From: Candidatus Omnitrophota bacterium
Lineage (GTDB): Bacteria; Omnitrophota; Gorgyraeia; Zapsychrales; Zapsychraceae
Direction: 5' to 3'
Length of the DNA: 64,000 nucleotides
Assembly: GCA_020632495.1 (NCBI GenBank)
Contig: JACKFL010000005.1
Location: forward strand, 744,001-808,000
In this document: positions 38,838 to 47,492 of the stretch, piece by piece
Layout of the letters: every line of letters starts with the position of its first letter
Position numbering within the stretch: position 1 is the first letter of the stretch
Notes under the pieces: model-generated
The model's input: only the letters and a program-made list of their open reading frames with translations
The model's database searches: none
What the model was told of the DNA's origin: nothing
Translations under genes and position numbers: made by a program

Positions 38838-41543
38838 ATGAGTCAAACAGATCGACATATTTTTGCGCGGTTTGAGCAGACCGCGCGGGCCTGTCCGGAC
38901 GAAGAGTGCATCCGCTTTAAAACCAGCGATACGTACTGCTCGCTCAGCTACAAAACGCTGCGCCGCCGCGTGCTGCTGCTGCGCGAGATCCTGCTGGCGC
39001 GGGGCGTCCGTCCGGGAGACCGGGTGGCGATCATCGCCGAGAATCACCCTACCTTTGTGGCCGCTATGCTCGCTATTCTGGCCGCCGATGCCATTGCCGT
39101 CCCGCTGGACATTCAATACACCAGTCAACAACTGCAAACCGTGATCGATCACGCGGGGATCAAGATCATCCTCGGTGTGTCCCGTACGTTTTCGGAGTGG
39201 AATAACGGGGTCCGCGATGCCGAGACGGTGCAGATGGATGCCGGCAATATCATGCGTGAGTTTGCCGAGATCGACGAGCCGCGGGGTTTTGATCCCGCCG
39301 CAACGCACACCACTGAGGCGCTGATCCTCTATACATCGGGCACGACCAGCGAACCCAAGGGCGTGGTGCTTACCCATGAGAATATCTTGGCGAACGTCGA
39401 CGCGCTTTTGCAAAAAGATATTATCCGCACCGAAGACCGGGTGTTGTCCTTTTTGCCTCTGCATCATGCCTACGCCATTTCCGGCACGTTATTCACGCCG
39501 CTGTTGAGCGGCGCCAAGATTATTTTTCCGGCCAGCATCGCCGCCAAGGAACTGGTGGCATGTATGCGCGAGACCAAGACCACCATCTTTGTCGGCGTTC
39601 CGCAGGTCTATTCCCTGATGCACCGGACGATCAGCGACAAGCTTAATCAGCTGCCCGCGGGCAGGAAGTTCATGGCCCGGACGCTCGGCAGACTGTCCGC
39701 AGGATGGCGGCGGATCACCGGGATCAATGCGTCGCCGCGCATCTTCGGCAAGATTCACGCGACGTACGGCGGGCATCTCAGGCTGATGGTTTCCGGGGGG
39801 GCGCATCTGGACGAACAGATCGCGGCCGACTTTAGTTTTTGGGGATTCACCATCGTGCAGGGTTACGGGCTGACCGAGACCGCGCCCGTGTTGACCTTTG
39901 ATTCCCCGCGCGCGCCGCGCATCGGGTCTTCAGGCCAGCCGCTGTGTAACGTCGCGATCAAGATCCACGCGCCGGGCAAGGACGGGATCGGTGAGGTGTG
40001 GGCAAAGGGACCGAACGTGATGGCCGGTTACTTCCGTAATCCCGAAGCCACCGCCGCGGTGATGAAAGGGGAATGGTTTAAGACCGGAGATTTGGGTTAT
40101 CTCGACCGCGCCGGGCGGTTGTATCTGAAGGGCCGCAAGAAGGAGCTGATCGTTTTGAGCAGCGGCAAGAATATTCATCCCGAACAATTGGAAAAGCAAT
40201 TCGATCAGATGCCCAGCATCAAGGAAGCCGCGGTCCTGACCGCGCGCACCGGTCACGACGGCAGTGAGCAGCTGGTCGGGCTGTTCGTTCCGGACGAGGC
40301 GTTCTTCGCGCAGCAACGTGACATGGGGATCGTGGAGCGCATTAAGTGGGACCTCGAAAATATTCAGGCCCAACTGCCGTCGTATCAGCATCTGCGCGGT
40401 TTTGAAGTCATTCAGGAACCGTTGCCGCGGACACGGCTGGGCAAGATCCGCCGTTTTCAGCTCGTCCGTATCTTTGAAGAGGCGCGCCGTGAGCATCTGT
40501 CACGGCAGCGAGTCACCGCGCGCGTGTCTTCGGCCGCGCACAGCGGACTGGAGAGCCGGGCGCTGGCGTTTCTGGAGGAAACCCTTAAACAGCCGGTGCA
40601 ACGCAGTGATCATCTGGAACTGGATCTGGGCGTCGATTCACTCGGACGCATTGAGCTGTTGATGAATCTGCAGGAGCACTTGGGGCTGAAGATCAACGAG
40701 GAACAGATGATGAAGTTCTTTTCGTGCACCACCGTCGGTGAGCTGGAAGAGACCCTGCGCGGGGTGCAGGGCGCGGCCGGTCAAGTCGCCGCTGATCCCG
40801 ACGCGGCCCGGGAATGGAGTGAACTGCTGCAAGGTGATCCGCCGCCGCAGGTGCGTGAGCGCGTGGCATTGACCTTCAGCACCGGGCAGATTATTTTCAA
40901 TTTTTTCATGATCGCCGTGTTCAAACTGTTTTTCGGTTTCTTTTTCCTATTGACGGCCACCGGACGCTGGAACCTGCCGCGCAAAGGCCCTTACATCCTC
41001 GCGTCGAATCACGCGAGTTACCTCGACGGTTTGTTCGTGATGTCCGCGCTGCCGTACCGGACGATCCTGCGGACTTATTTTATCGGGCTCGGCAAGTTTC
41101 TCGACGCGCCGCTGCTCAAGCCGTTCGGCAAGGTCGCGCGGCTGGTGCCGGTGTACAAGGATTTTTCCCTCATCGATACCCTGCGCTCATGCGCGTATTT
41201 GCTGCGTCACGGGAAAGTGTTGTGCTATTTTCCGGCCGGACAGCGTTCCATCGACGGATCGGTGCAGCCGTTCAAAAAAGGGATCGGCATCCTCATCAAG
41301 GAACTGGACGTCCCGGTGGTGCCGGTTTACATCGAAGGCTCCTTCAAGACCTGGCCGCGCGGCCGGCGATTTCCGCGCTTGGCATCGGTGAGTGTCCGTT
41401 TCGGCAAGGCCCTGCGCCCCGCCGATTTCGAGATCATCATGCCGGGAGAAGGCCGGGACCCCCACCAGCATATTGCCGATCAGCTCCGCGAACAGGTCCG
41501 GGCGCTGGTCCGTGGGCCTGCCGCGCCGCCGTCTTCCTCCTGA
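38838..41543 (+). CDS. Acyl-AMP ligase / acyl carrier protein / PlsC acyltransferase fusion
   Basis: It is 901 residues with three modules. Residues 1 to about 560 form an AMP-binding acyl ligase: LYTSGTTSEPKGVVLTHEN (about 164-182), YGLTETAPVL near 342, and WFKTGDLGYLD near 415. Residues about 570-640 are an acyl carrier protein with the phosphopantetheine site LGVDSLGRIEL (Ser near 599). The C-terminal about 220 residues, after a hydrophobic segment, are a PlsC/LPLAT acyltransferase with SNHASYLDG (HX4D catalytic pair near 724-729) and FPAGQRS. The protein could activate a free fatty acid, hold it on its own ACP and pass it to a hydroxyl acceptor, or supply the neighbouring N-acyltransferases. 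Confidence 0.9.
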   Translation: MSQTDRHIFARFEQTARACPDEECIRFKTSDTYCSLSYKTLRRRVLLLREILLARGVRPGDRVAIIAENHPTFVAAMLAILAADAIAVPLDIQYTSQQLQTVIDHAGIKIILGVSRTFSEWNNGVRDAETVQMDAGNIMREFAEIDEPRGFDPAATHTTEALILYTSGTTSEPKGVVLTHENILANVDALLQKDIIRTEDRVLSFLPLHHAYAISGTLFTPLLSGAKIIFPASIAAKELVACMRETKTTIFVGVPQVYSLMHRTISDKLNQLPAGRKFMARTLGRLSAGWRRITGINASPRIFGKIHATYGGHLRLMVSGGAHLDEQIAADFSFWGFTIVQGYGLTETAPVLTFDSPRAPRIGSSGQPLCNVAIKIHAPGKDGIGEVWAKGPNVMAGYFRNPEATAAVMKGEWFKTGDLGYLDRAGRLYLKGRKKELIVLSSGKNIHPEQLEKQFDQMPSIKEAAVLTARTGHDGSEQLVGLFVPDEAFFAQQRDMGIVERIKWDLENIQAQLPSYQHLRGFEVIQEPLPRTRLGKIRRFQLVRIFEEARREHLSRQRVTARVSSAAHSGLESRALAFLEETLKQPVQRSDHLELDLGVDSLGRIELLMNLQEHLGLKINEEQMMKFFSCTTVGELEETLRGVQGAAGQVAADPDAAREWSELLQGDPPPQVRERVALTFSTGQIIFNFFMIAVFKLFFGFFFLLTATGRWNLPRKGPYILASNHASYLDGLFVMSALPYRTILRTYFIGLGKFLDAPLLKPFGKVARLVPVYKDFSLIDTLRSCAYLLRHGKVLCYFPAGQRSIDGSVQPFKKGIGILIKELDVPVVPVYIEGSFKTWPRGRRFPRLASVSVRFGKALRPADFEIIMPGEGRDPHQHIADQLREQVRALVRGPAAPPSSS

Positions 41544-41565
41544 TCGACCCCCCGGGAATTTGAAA

Positions 41566-41594
41566 TTGGCAAACCAGACGGATTTTGCTATACT
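41566..41594 (+). promoter_or_regulatory. Sigma-70 promoter
   Basis: TTGGCA (41566-41571), 17 bp, TATACT (41589-41594). It drives the membrane protein gene at 41692. The leader contains a 9 bp hairpin, GACCGCCTG (41629-41637) with CAGGCGGTC (41649-41657). Confidence 0.72.
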
Positions 41595-41691
41595 TCCTTT
41601 CTGTCAACCAACTCATCTGCGGGTGACGGACCGCCTGTCATGAGACCGCAGGCGGTCAAATGGAAACCCGACACCGGAAGTATTAATCCCT

Positions 41692-42537
41692 ATGAAAGCG
41701 TTTTGGCTCATGCGTTCGGCGGCCGGCACGTTCGCCGACAACAAAATCGTGGCGGCTCCGCTATATCTCCTGCTGTTCTTTTATCTGGCGGCGCTGGAGG
41801 TGTTGTATTTCATCCCGTTCGCGCCTTTGCAGCCGCATTTGGGGCCGGTGGTGCAACGGTTGTTCGGTGATCTTTTTCTGCATTACCCGCATCATCTGTT
41901 GTTGCTTCCCAAACTCTTTCAGTACGCGCAACTGGCCATCTATCTTTTTCTGGGCAGCCTGCTCATTCCGGTTTCCATCGCCCTGGTCGACCAGGTCTAT
42001 CATCAGCGGCCGGCATCTCTGCGCAAGGCCTTTGGCCGAGCCGTGCGCGCTTATCCGCAGGTCCTGCTGATCCTGACGCTGATGATGACGCTGATGCTGT
42101 GGAAGATGGGACGGTTGGACTTGCTCGTCCAACGGGCCGCGCGCATCCGTTCGGCCGCCGGTCCGTTTAAGTTGCTGAAAGATTTCATGCTCTTCGGCGC
42201 ACCCTACATCAACCTTTTCCTGGATGTCGTGATCCAAACCTTTTTCGTCGCCGCGATCCCGGCTGTTGTCACCGGAGCGGGACGGATCGCGGACGCGTTG
42301 CGGATCAATTTCCGCTTGGTCAAAAAGTACCGCCCGACGGTGTTCGGGCTGATCTTTGTGCCGTCCTTGCTGCATGTGCCGCTGCATCTGCTGCGCGCGA
42401 CAGCGGTCTTTACCGATACCTTGCCCGAAACCACCGTGATCCTGCTGGCGGCCGGGGCGTGTGTGAACGTCTTTGTCGAAGGGATGGTCTACGCCGGACT
42501 GACTATCCTGTGCCTGTCGCCGAAGGAGAGCGCATGA
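41692..42537 (+). CDS. Polytopic inner-membrane protein of unknown function
   Basis: It is 281 residues with about six hydrophobic segments (for example PLYLLLFFYLAALEVLYF, LAIYLFLGSLLIPVSIAL, VLLILTLMMTLMLWKM, TVILLAAGACVNVFVEG). The segment with paired helices and RIADALRINFRLVKKYRP recalls the DUF975/DUF4013-type small membrane proteins, but this is not certain. It may help the adjacent lipid enzymes at the membrane. The stop overlaps the next start as ATGA. Confidence 0.6.
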   Translation: MKAFWLMRSAAGTFADNKIVAAPLYLLLFFYLAALEVLYFIPFAPLQPHLGPVVQRLFGDLFLHYPHHLLLLPKLFQYAQLAIYLFLGSLLIPVSIALVDQVYHQRPASLRKAFGRAVRAYPQVLLILTLMMTLMLWKMGRLDLLVQRAARIRSAAGPFKLLKDFMLFGAPYINLFLDVVIQTFFVAAIPAVVTGAGRIADALRINFRLVKKYRPTVFGLIFVPSLLHVPLHLLRATAVFTDTLPETTVILLAAGACVNVFVEGMVYAGLTILCLSPKESA

Positions 42538-43466
42538 AGAAGACGCTGATACTATTGTATACGTGTCTGGTGCTGGCCGCCGCGGCCGGGTTGTGGTTCA
42601 ACCGTGGCGGGACGTATCTTGCGGAGCGCTCTTTGTGGAAGCTTTCGCGGGAATACGACGCGATCGTCAACAACACCACCGGTACTCCCACGCAAAACTA
42701 TGTCCTCCTTTTGGAGAAGCTGGACAAATTTATCCGGCGCTACTCGCCGAACCGGGTGGTCTCGGTCGGCTATATCCTGCGCGGACGGTTACTGACCGTT
42801 CAGGGAAAGTACGCGCTGGCCAAACAGGAATTTGACGAGGCCTTGGATATGTTCGCCGGCCAGGAGGCGCTCGTCGTGCAACTGCTGCTTGAGGAGGCCC
42901 AGATGTACGCCCTCGCCGGCGATCACCAGGGAGTGGCCGATACTTATGGACGGATTATCAAAGAACATGCCCTGACGCCGCACGGCATGCAGGGGCCGTT
43001 AATATTGGCGAAGTATTTCGTCCAGAAACGCGAAGCGGCGCGCGCCAAGGAGGCTTACATCGCGGCCATCGATCATTACCGCGGACTGATCACCAAGTAT
43101 CCGGAAAGCCAGGTCGAGTTTCAAAGCCGCCTGCTGCTGGCCGAGAGTTTTAAATTCCTGGAAGACTGGGACAAAGTCCTGGAGTTGCACAAGGAGACGC
43201 TTCTGAGATTCGCCGCTCCGGAATTCTGGAACCGTCAGTCCCTGCTGTACGTCATCCAGTCCATCAACAGCGCCACGATTCTGCGGAATAAGGATTTCAC
43301 CACGCCGGTGACGATCTATTCCGAGTTCATTCAAAAATACCCCGGCCATCCCTTTAACGACGACCTCGCCGAGTACATCCGCCGCATTCAATACATGGAA
43401 GCCAGGACCAGAGAGACGGGGGCCCCCGTTGACGCGTCCGCACTCGATAACACGCCTGTGCCTTAA
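42534..43466 (+). CDS. Membrane-anchored tetratricopeptide-like protein
   Basis: It is 310 residues from ATG 42534, which overlaps the preceding stop and follows AAGGAG; the frame further upstream overlaps the membrane protein. An N-terminal hydrophobic helix (TLILLYTCLVLAAAAGLWF) acts as signal anchor. The remainder is helical, with TPR-like units (YALAKQEFDEALDMFAGQEA; SRLLLAESFKFLEDWDKVLE), as in tol-pal YbgF or BamD-type scaffolds. It probably holds an envelope complex together. Partner proteins are not known. Confidence 0.68.
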   Translation: MKKTLILLYTCLVLAAAAGLWFNRGGTYLAERSLWKLSREYDAIVNNTTGTPTQNYVLLLEKLDKFIRRYSPNRVVSVGYILRGRLLTVQGKYALAKQEFDEALDMFAGQEALVVQLLLEEAQMYALAGDHQGVADTYGRIIKEHALTPHGMQGPLILAKYFVQKREAARAKEAYIAAIDHYRGLITKYPESQVEFQSRLLLAESFKFLEDWDKVLELHKETLLRFAAPEFWNRQSLLYVIQSINSATILRNKDFTTPVTIYSEFIQKYPGHPFNDDLAEYIRRIQYMEARTRETGAPVDASALDNTPVP

Positions 43467-43513
43467 CGTTCGGTTCGCGGGTGATCCGGCCGCAAGACGT
43501 CTTTAGGCGGGGC

Positions 43514-43560
43514 TTGACAAACCCTTTCGCTTCTGTAATTATATAGCTAATTGGCTATAT
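43514..43560 (+). promoter_or_regulatory. arsR promoter with ArsR operator 1
   Basis: TTGACA (43514-43519) is followed by the inverted repeat ATATAGC (43541-43547) / GCTATAT (43554-43560) overlapping the probable -10 and start region. The same repeat occurs upstream of arsC, so it is the likely ArsR binding site. Confidence 0.75.
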
Positions 43561-43576
43561 CGTTACGGAGGGTGAA

Positions 43577-43918
43577 ATGCAGGAATTGGAACAGATACTG
43601 AAAGTCCTGGCGGACAAAAACCGCATGCGCATCATCAAGCTCCTCGAGCAGCGGCCGATGTGTGTATGTGAACTCGCCTATGTGCTCGGCATCAAACAGC
43701 CGAGTGTCTCGCGTCACCTGAAAAAGATGAAGGCGTGCGGAGTCATCCGGGAAGAGCAGAACAGTTATTGGAAGGACTATTCCTTGGCGATGAATAAGGG
43801 CGGGTATGCCCGGTCGCTGACCAGGAATTTCAAGACCTGGCTGAATGAAGATCCGGTCGTCAAACAGGACCGGGCCAGGCTGCGCAAGGCGGACCGTAAC
43901 ACACTGTGTTGCCGCTAA
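43577..43918 (+). CDS. arsR: ArsR-family metal-responsive repressor
   Basis: It is 113 residues. The winged helix-turn-helix (ELAYVLGIKQPSVSRHLKKM) spans about residues 35-60. The metal-sensing motif CVCEL (about 31-35) is close to the ELCVCDL arsenite site of ArsR, and two further cysteines end the protein (CCR). Binding of As(III) or a soft metal would release it from the operator. GGAGG precedes the ATG. The gene sits between two copies of its likely operator. Confidence 0.88.
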   Translation: MQELEQILKVLADKNRMRIIKLLEQRPMCVCELAYVLGIKQPSVSRHLKKMKACGVIREEQNSYWKDYSLAMNKGGYARSLTRNFKTWLNEDPVVKQDRARLRKADRNTLCCR

Positions 43919-43935
43919 ATTTTTTTAACCCGAAG

Positions 43936-43955
43936 ATATAGCATAATTGCTATAT
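43936..43955 (+). promoter_or_regulatory. ArsR operator 2, upstream of arsC
   Basis: ATATAGC (43936-43942) and GCTATAT (43949-43955) repeat the arms of the operator at 43541-43560. The repressor probably controls arsC and the genes after it separately from, or in addition to, its own promoter. Confidence 0.75.
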
Positions 43956-43978
43956 GGATAATCAAGGAGGCGGTTAGG

Positions 43979-44413
43979 ATGAAGACGAAGGTGCTGTTTG
44001 TTTGTATTCATAATTCCGCGCGCAGTCAGATGGCGGAAGAATTATTGCGCAAGATCGGCGGAGACAATTTCGAAGTGGAAAGTGCCGGTCTCGAGCCGGG
44101 GACATTGAATCCCTTTGTGATCGAGGCGCTCAAGGAGAAAGGGATCGATATCACGGGGAAAAAGACGCAGGCCGTGTTCGATTTGTTCAAGGCGGGACGG
44201 AATTATCATTACGTGATCGCGGTGTGCGATGGCGCCTCGGCGGAGAAGTGTCCGATCTTTCCGGGCCTGTACGAACGCATACACTGGAGCTTTACCGATC
44301 CGTCGCAGTTTGACGGTACACCGGAACAAAAACTTGAAAAGGTGAGGGCGGTCCGGGATGAAATCGAGGACAAACTCATCGAATGGCTGGGCGAACTGTC
44401 CGCCAAAAAATAG
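43979..44413 (+). CDS. arsC: Arsenate reductase, thioredoxin-coupled type
   Basis: It is 144 residues with the low-molecular-weight phosphatase fold. The P-loop CIHNSARSQMAEELL begins at about residue 9 (CX5R), and a second cysteine pair region, CDGASAEKCPIF, near residues 80-92 provides the resolving cysteines. It reduces arsenate to arsenite, which can then be exported. AAGGAGG lies upstream. It is co-transcribed with the small Cys-rich protein and permease. Confidence 0.9.
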   Translation: MKTKVLFVCIHNSARSQMAEELLRKIGGDNFEVESAGLEPGTLNPFVIEALKEKGIDITGKKTQAVFDLFKAGRNYHYVIAVCDGASAEKCPIFPGLYERIHWSFTDPSQFDGTPEQKLEKVRAVRDEIEDKLIEWLGELSAKK

Positions 44414-44444
44414 CGGCCGTCCCCGGCCGGAAGGAGTGTGAACC

Positions 44445-44588
44445 ATGAGCGACAAGACTAAAGAAAAGAAGGACAAAAAGAAAGGCTGGTTTGCCGGCGT
44501 GCTGGACAAACTGGACAAAAAGATGGAAGAAAAGGCGAAGAAATCTCCGTGCTGCGGGGGTGACAGCAAAGGGTCTTCATGCTGCTGA
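44445..44588 (+). CDS. 47-residue Lys-rich protein with two Cys-Cys pairs
   Basis: ATG 44445 has GGAAGGAG upstream. The 47-residue product is highly charged (KEKKDKKK; DKKMEEKAKK) and ends in SPCCGGDSKGSSCC, two Cys pairs that could bind arsenite or soft metal ions. Its last 10 bases overlap the permease gene, so translation is coupled. It may hand metal ions to the permease or sense them. Similar short CC-containing proteins occur beside permeases of this family, but no function is established. Confidence 0.7.
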   Translation: MSDKTKEKKDKKKGWFAGVLDKLDKKMEEKAKKSPCCGGDSKGSSCC

Positions 44589-45538
44589 AGTTTGCCCATT
44601 GGCTGACGTACGGCGTCCTGCGCCTTGCGGACGGCTCACGGTTGTCGGCGGCGGTGGAATTCTTTATTTATGATTCGCTCAAGATTCTGCTGCTGCTGTT
44701 CGGCCTGATTTTCGTGATCGGTGTGGTGCGCACCTACCTGCCGCAGGAACGGATCAAGGCCTGGATGAGCCGCAAAGGAATTTCCGGCAACCTTTTTGCC
44801 GCCTTCTTCGGGGCGGTGACGCCGTTCTGTTCGTGTTCCTCTATTCCGTTGTTCCTCGGTTTTCTGGAGGCGGGCGTTCCGCTGGGCGTAACGTTTTCTT
44901 TTTTGATCACCTCGCCGCTGATCAACGAGTACCTGGTCGTCCTGATGCTGGGCTTTTTCGGCTGGAAGATTACGGTGTTGTACATACTCAGCGGTTTGCT
45001 GATCGGGACGGCGGCCGGCGCGGTCCTGGGAAAGATGAATCTGGAACAACATCTGGTCCCGGACATGGCCGCGCGGCAGGATGGCGCGGGAGCGGAGCAA
45101 CAGGTTACCGATTTCGGTTCCCGGATCGCCTTCGGCTGGACCGAAGCGGTGGACATCACCCGCAAGATCTGGATATGGGTGTTGGTCGGGGTGGCCATCG
45201 GCGCGGGGATCCATAATTTTGTCCCGCAGGAATGGATTCAGGGCGTGATCGCCCGGACCGGAGTGTTCGGCGTGCCGATCGCAACGGTGCTGGGCGTGCC
45301 GATGTACGGCAGCTGTGCGGCGATCGTGCCGATTGCCGTGGTCCTCTTTCAGAAGGGTATCCCGCTGGGGACCGCGCTGGCCTTTATGATGGCTATCGCC
45401 GCGCTGAGTTTACCCGAGGCCATCATGCTGCGCCGCGCCATGAAACTCCAGCTGATCATCGCCTTCTTCGGCATCACCACGGCGGGGATTATTCTGACGG
45501 GATATATCTTCAATCTGTTGCAGTCGGCAGGAATATAA
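44579..45538 (+). CDS. ArsP/DUF318-type permease
   Basis: It is 319 residues with about eight hydrophobic helices. The family motif TPFCSCSSIPLFLGFL (about residues 80-95) and TSPLINEYLVVLML in the first half, and GVPMYGSCAAIVPI plus SLPEAIMLRRAM in the second, mark the two-half permease fold (ArsP / SO_0444 group). Members export organoarsenicals or other soft metals. With ArsR and ArsC upstream, arsenic efflux is likely. Its start overlaps the Cys-rich gene. A large inverted repeat follows the stop. Confidence 0.87.
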   Translation: MLLKFAHWLTYGVLRLADGSRLSAAVEFFIYDSLKILLLLFGLIFVIGVVRTYLPQERIKAWMSRKGISGNLFAAFFGAVTPFCSCSSIPLFLGFLEAGVPLGVTFSFLITSPLINEYLVVLMLGFFGWKITVLYILSGLLIGTAAGAVLGKMNLEQHLVPDMAARQDGAGAEQQVTDFGSRIAFGWTEAVDITRKIWIWVLVGVAIGAGIHNFVPQEWIQGVIARTGVFGVPIATVLGVPMYGSCAAIVPIAVVLFQKGIPLGTALAFMMAIAALSLPEAIMLRRAMKLQLIIAFFGITTAGIILTGYIFNLLQSAGI

Positions 45539-45549
45539 TCAAGCGCCCT

Positions 45550-45616
45550 AAAATAGGGACAGACCCCAATTTATAAGTTTCGCCTCGGTAAACAAATTGG
45601 AGTCTGTCCCTATTTT
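45550..45616. repeat. Long inverted repeat (GGGACAG type), also a likely bidirectional terminator
   Basis: A 23 bp left arm (45550-45572, core TAGGGACAGAC) and right arm (45594-45616, core GTCTGTCCCTA) match at all but one position, with a 21 bp spacer. It lies between convergent genes. The core resembles the repeat at 32988-33060. Confidence 0.85.
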
Positions 45617-45626
45617 TATAGCTTCG

Positions 45627-47255
45627 CTAGTTGTTGGTTTCGCCCGGCGGTAATCTTCGCAAAATCTTAACACCGTGATTAAAGTTCCAACCGGCTTCCG
45701 CCTCCCACGCCCCGAAGGTCGCTTCCGTTTGAAAATGATCATTGATGTACTTGGACATCTCGATGAGGTGTGTCGTGCCGAGTTCACCCAGGCGGGTTTC
45801 GGAGGTGAAGCGGTAGCGGTTGGAGAGCAGGACGTACTTGATGGACGGGTCCTTGAGGGCCCGGATGATTTCCTGTTCCTGCTCGTCGGTAATCCCGGCG
45901 CCTTTAACGAACATCATGTGCCATGACGGCGACTTGCGGTCCGCGAGAAAATAGTACAGCGGCTCGTAGGGTACGGCAAAAAAGGTCTCGCCGTCGGCCA
46001 GATTTTCACGCAAATACGATGACACCTGCTCTACCGTGCGGATCCACGGCTGGTGGTTGCCGAGATAGACCGTGGCCTTGGGCGTGTGCAGAAGCTGTTC
46101 GGTCACTTTGTACTGATGATTGATCCGGTTGTAGTAACGGAACAGGTCCCATAGCACCGCCGCCAGCACGCCGAGGATCAGGGTTTCACGAAGGAGCGGG
46201 CGGATATTTTTAGTGCCGAAGTGGAGGGTCAGTCCGAAGAAGACCATTTGAAAAGGAATTGTCCACACCGCCCGGTAGACGTGGGCGCCCATCAGGAATT
46301 CATGCGCCACGAGCAGGGTGAGGAAGGCCGTGACCGCGATGCAAAAGTGCAGCGCGTCCTGCCGGGTCTTGTCGGGCCGCGTGCGGAAAAACAGAAACAG
46401 CGTGCGGCCGGTCGTCACCAGAAGCAGCAATCCTAACAACGCAAAGGACCACGCCTGCGTCACCAGTCCCACCAGACGCGACCAGTAAATCTTATATTTC
46501 AGATACGGATCCGGATCGGAATCCGCCATGTAGATCTTGTTGAAGTACGGCATGCACTGTTGCACTTTGTACCAGGGCAGCGGACTGAGCATCCACACAT
46601 AGATCAGCAAGGACACCCCCAATACGGCTAACGACCCGCCGAGATAGAGTTTGAGATTGCCGCGCGCGCCTTCACGCGGCAGCAGCCGGTCGAGGGCGAT
46701 GAGCGAGACAACGTATCCGAACAGCAGGGCGATCCCCATGTTGATCCGCACCAGGCACAGGATAAACAGGCACAGGAACCCAAACCATATCCAGCGCCGG
46801 CGGGGATCCTTGTAGTAATGGAATAGCGCGAGCAGCACGCCCATGAAACAGGTGATGCCAGCGGTGTGATTGTAGCTGTAAAAGAAATCGGGATAGTAGG
46901 CCCAGTAAAAGACGGTGACGGTGAGGCCCAATATTGGAGAAGATATCCGGGTGACGGCCAGGAAACAGAACAGCCCGGCGAGGAAATTGAGCAAGGCCTT
47001 TCCGGCCAGGACGCTGCTCATGGTGGCGCCGAAGATCTTTATAAACGCGGCGAAGTAATACGGAGCGAACGGTCCGTAGCACCACCAGAAGTCGACATAC
47101 GGCCGTTCACCCATGGCGGTGCGCTCGAAGGCGTACAGGTTGAAACCCTGGTCGCCGACGGCCATGGCATTCTGAAAGTTGAGGAACGGCGCGTGATGGA
47201 CGATCCCTAGCATGACCGTGAGGATCAGGAAGACCAGAAATTTGGACGTGTTCAC
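45627..47255 (-). CDS. GT39/ArnT-type membrane glycosyltransferase-like protein
   Basis: It is 542 residues with roughly ten membrane helices. An acidic loop after helix 1 contains DQGFNLYAFERTAMGE and PYVDFWWCYGP, resembling the lipid-phosphate-sugar binding loop of GT-C fold enzymes (DE/DQ near residue 35). The C-terminal about 130 residues form a periplasmic domain. Such enzymes use polyprenyl-linked sugars to glycosylate lipids, proteins or polymers outside the inner membrane. It is on the opposite strand, divergent from the glycan operon that starts at 47493. Confidence 0.75.
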   Translation of the reverse strand: MNTSKFLVFLILTVMLGIVHHAPFLNFQNAMAVGDQGFNLYAFERTAMGERPYVDFWWCYGPFAPYYFAAFIKIFGATMSSVLAGKALLNFLAGLFCFLAVTRISSPILGLTVTVFYWAYYPDFFYSYNHTAGITCFMGVLLALFHYYKDPRRRWIWFGFLCLFILCLVRINMGIALLFGYVVSLIALDRLLPREGARGNLKLYLGGSLAVLGVSLLIYVWMLSPLPWYKVQQCMPYFNKIYMADSDPDPYLKYKIYWSRLVGLVTQAWSFALLGLLLLVTTGRTLFLFFRTRPDKTRQDALHFCIAVTAFLTLLVAHEFLMGAHVYRAVWTIPFQMVFFGLTLHFGTKNIRPLLRETLILGVLAAVLWDLFRYYNRINHQYKVTEQLLHTPKATVYLGNHQPWIRTVEQVSSYLRENLADGETFFAVPYEPLYYFLADRKSPSWHMMFVKGAGITDEQEQEIIRALKDPSIKYVLLSNRYRFTSETRLGELGTTHLIEMSKYINDHFQTEATFGAWEAEAGWNFNHGVKILRRLPPGETNN

Positions 47256-47409
47256 GATGGCGGCCCGGGGTTCGCGTCGGGACGAAGGCGCGGTGATATG
47301 TTGAGGGAATTTTCGCGAATCGTGGGTAGTATATCACCTTACCCAACCCGGTTCAACGACGACGCCGATAAAAAACAATATCAATCTTTTCTGCCCCCCT
47401 TATTGGCGG

Positions 47410-47415
47410 TATAAT
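47410..47415 (+). promoter_or_regulatory. -10 box upstream of the glycan operon
   Basis: TATAAT lies 78 bp before the sulfotransferase start. The -35 region is poor. The 237 bp region from 47256 to 47492 also has to contain the promoter of the divergent GT39-like gene. Confidence 0.45.
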
Positions 47416-47492
47416 CAAAATGCTTTGCCACTGGGAGACGGGTCCTGGACCGGAAGAGCGGCTCATTCAGTCCAACGAGTCAAGGAGAGTAT

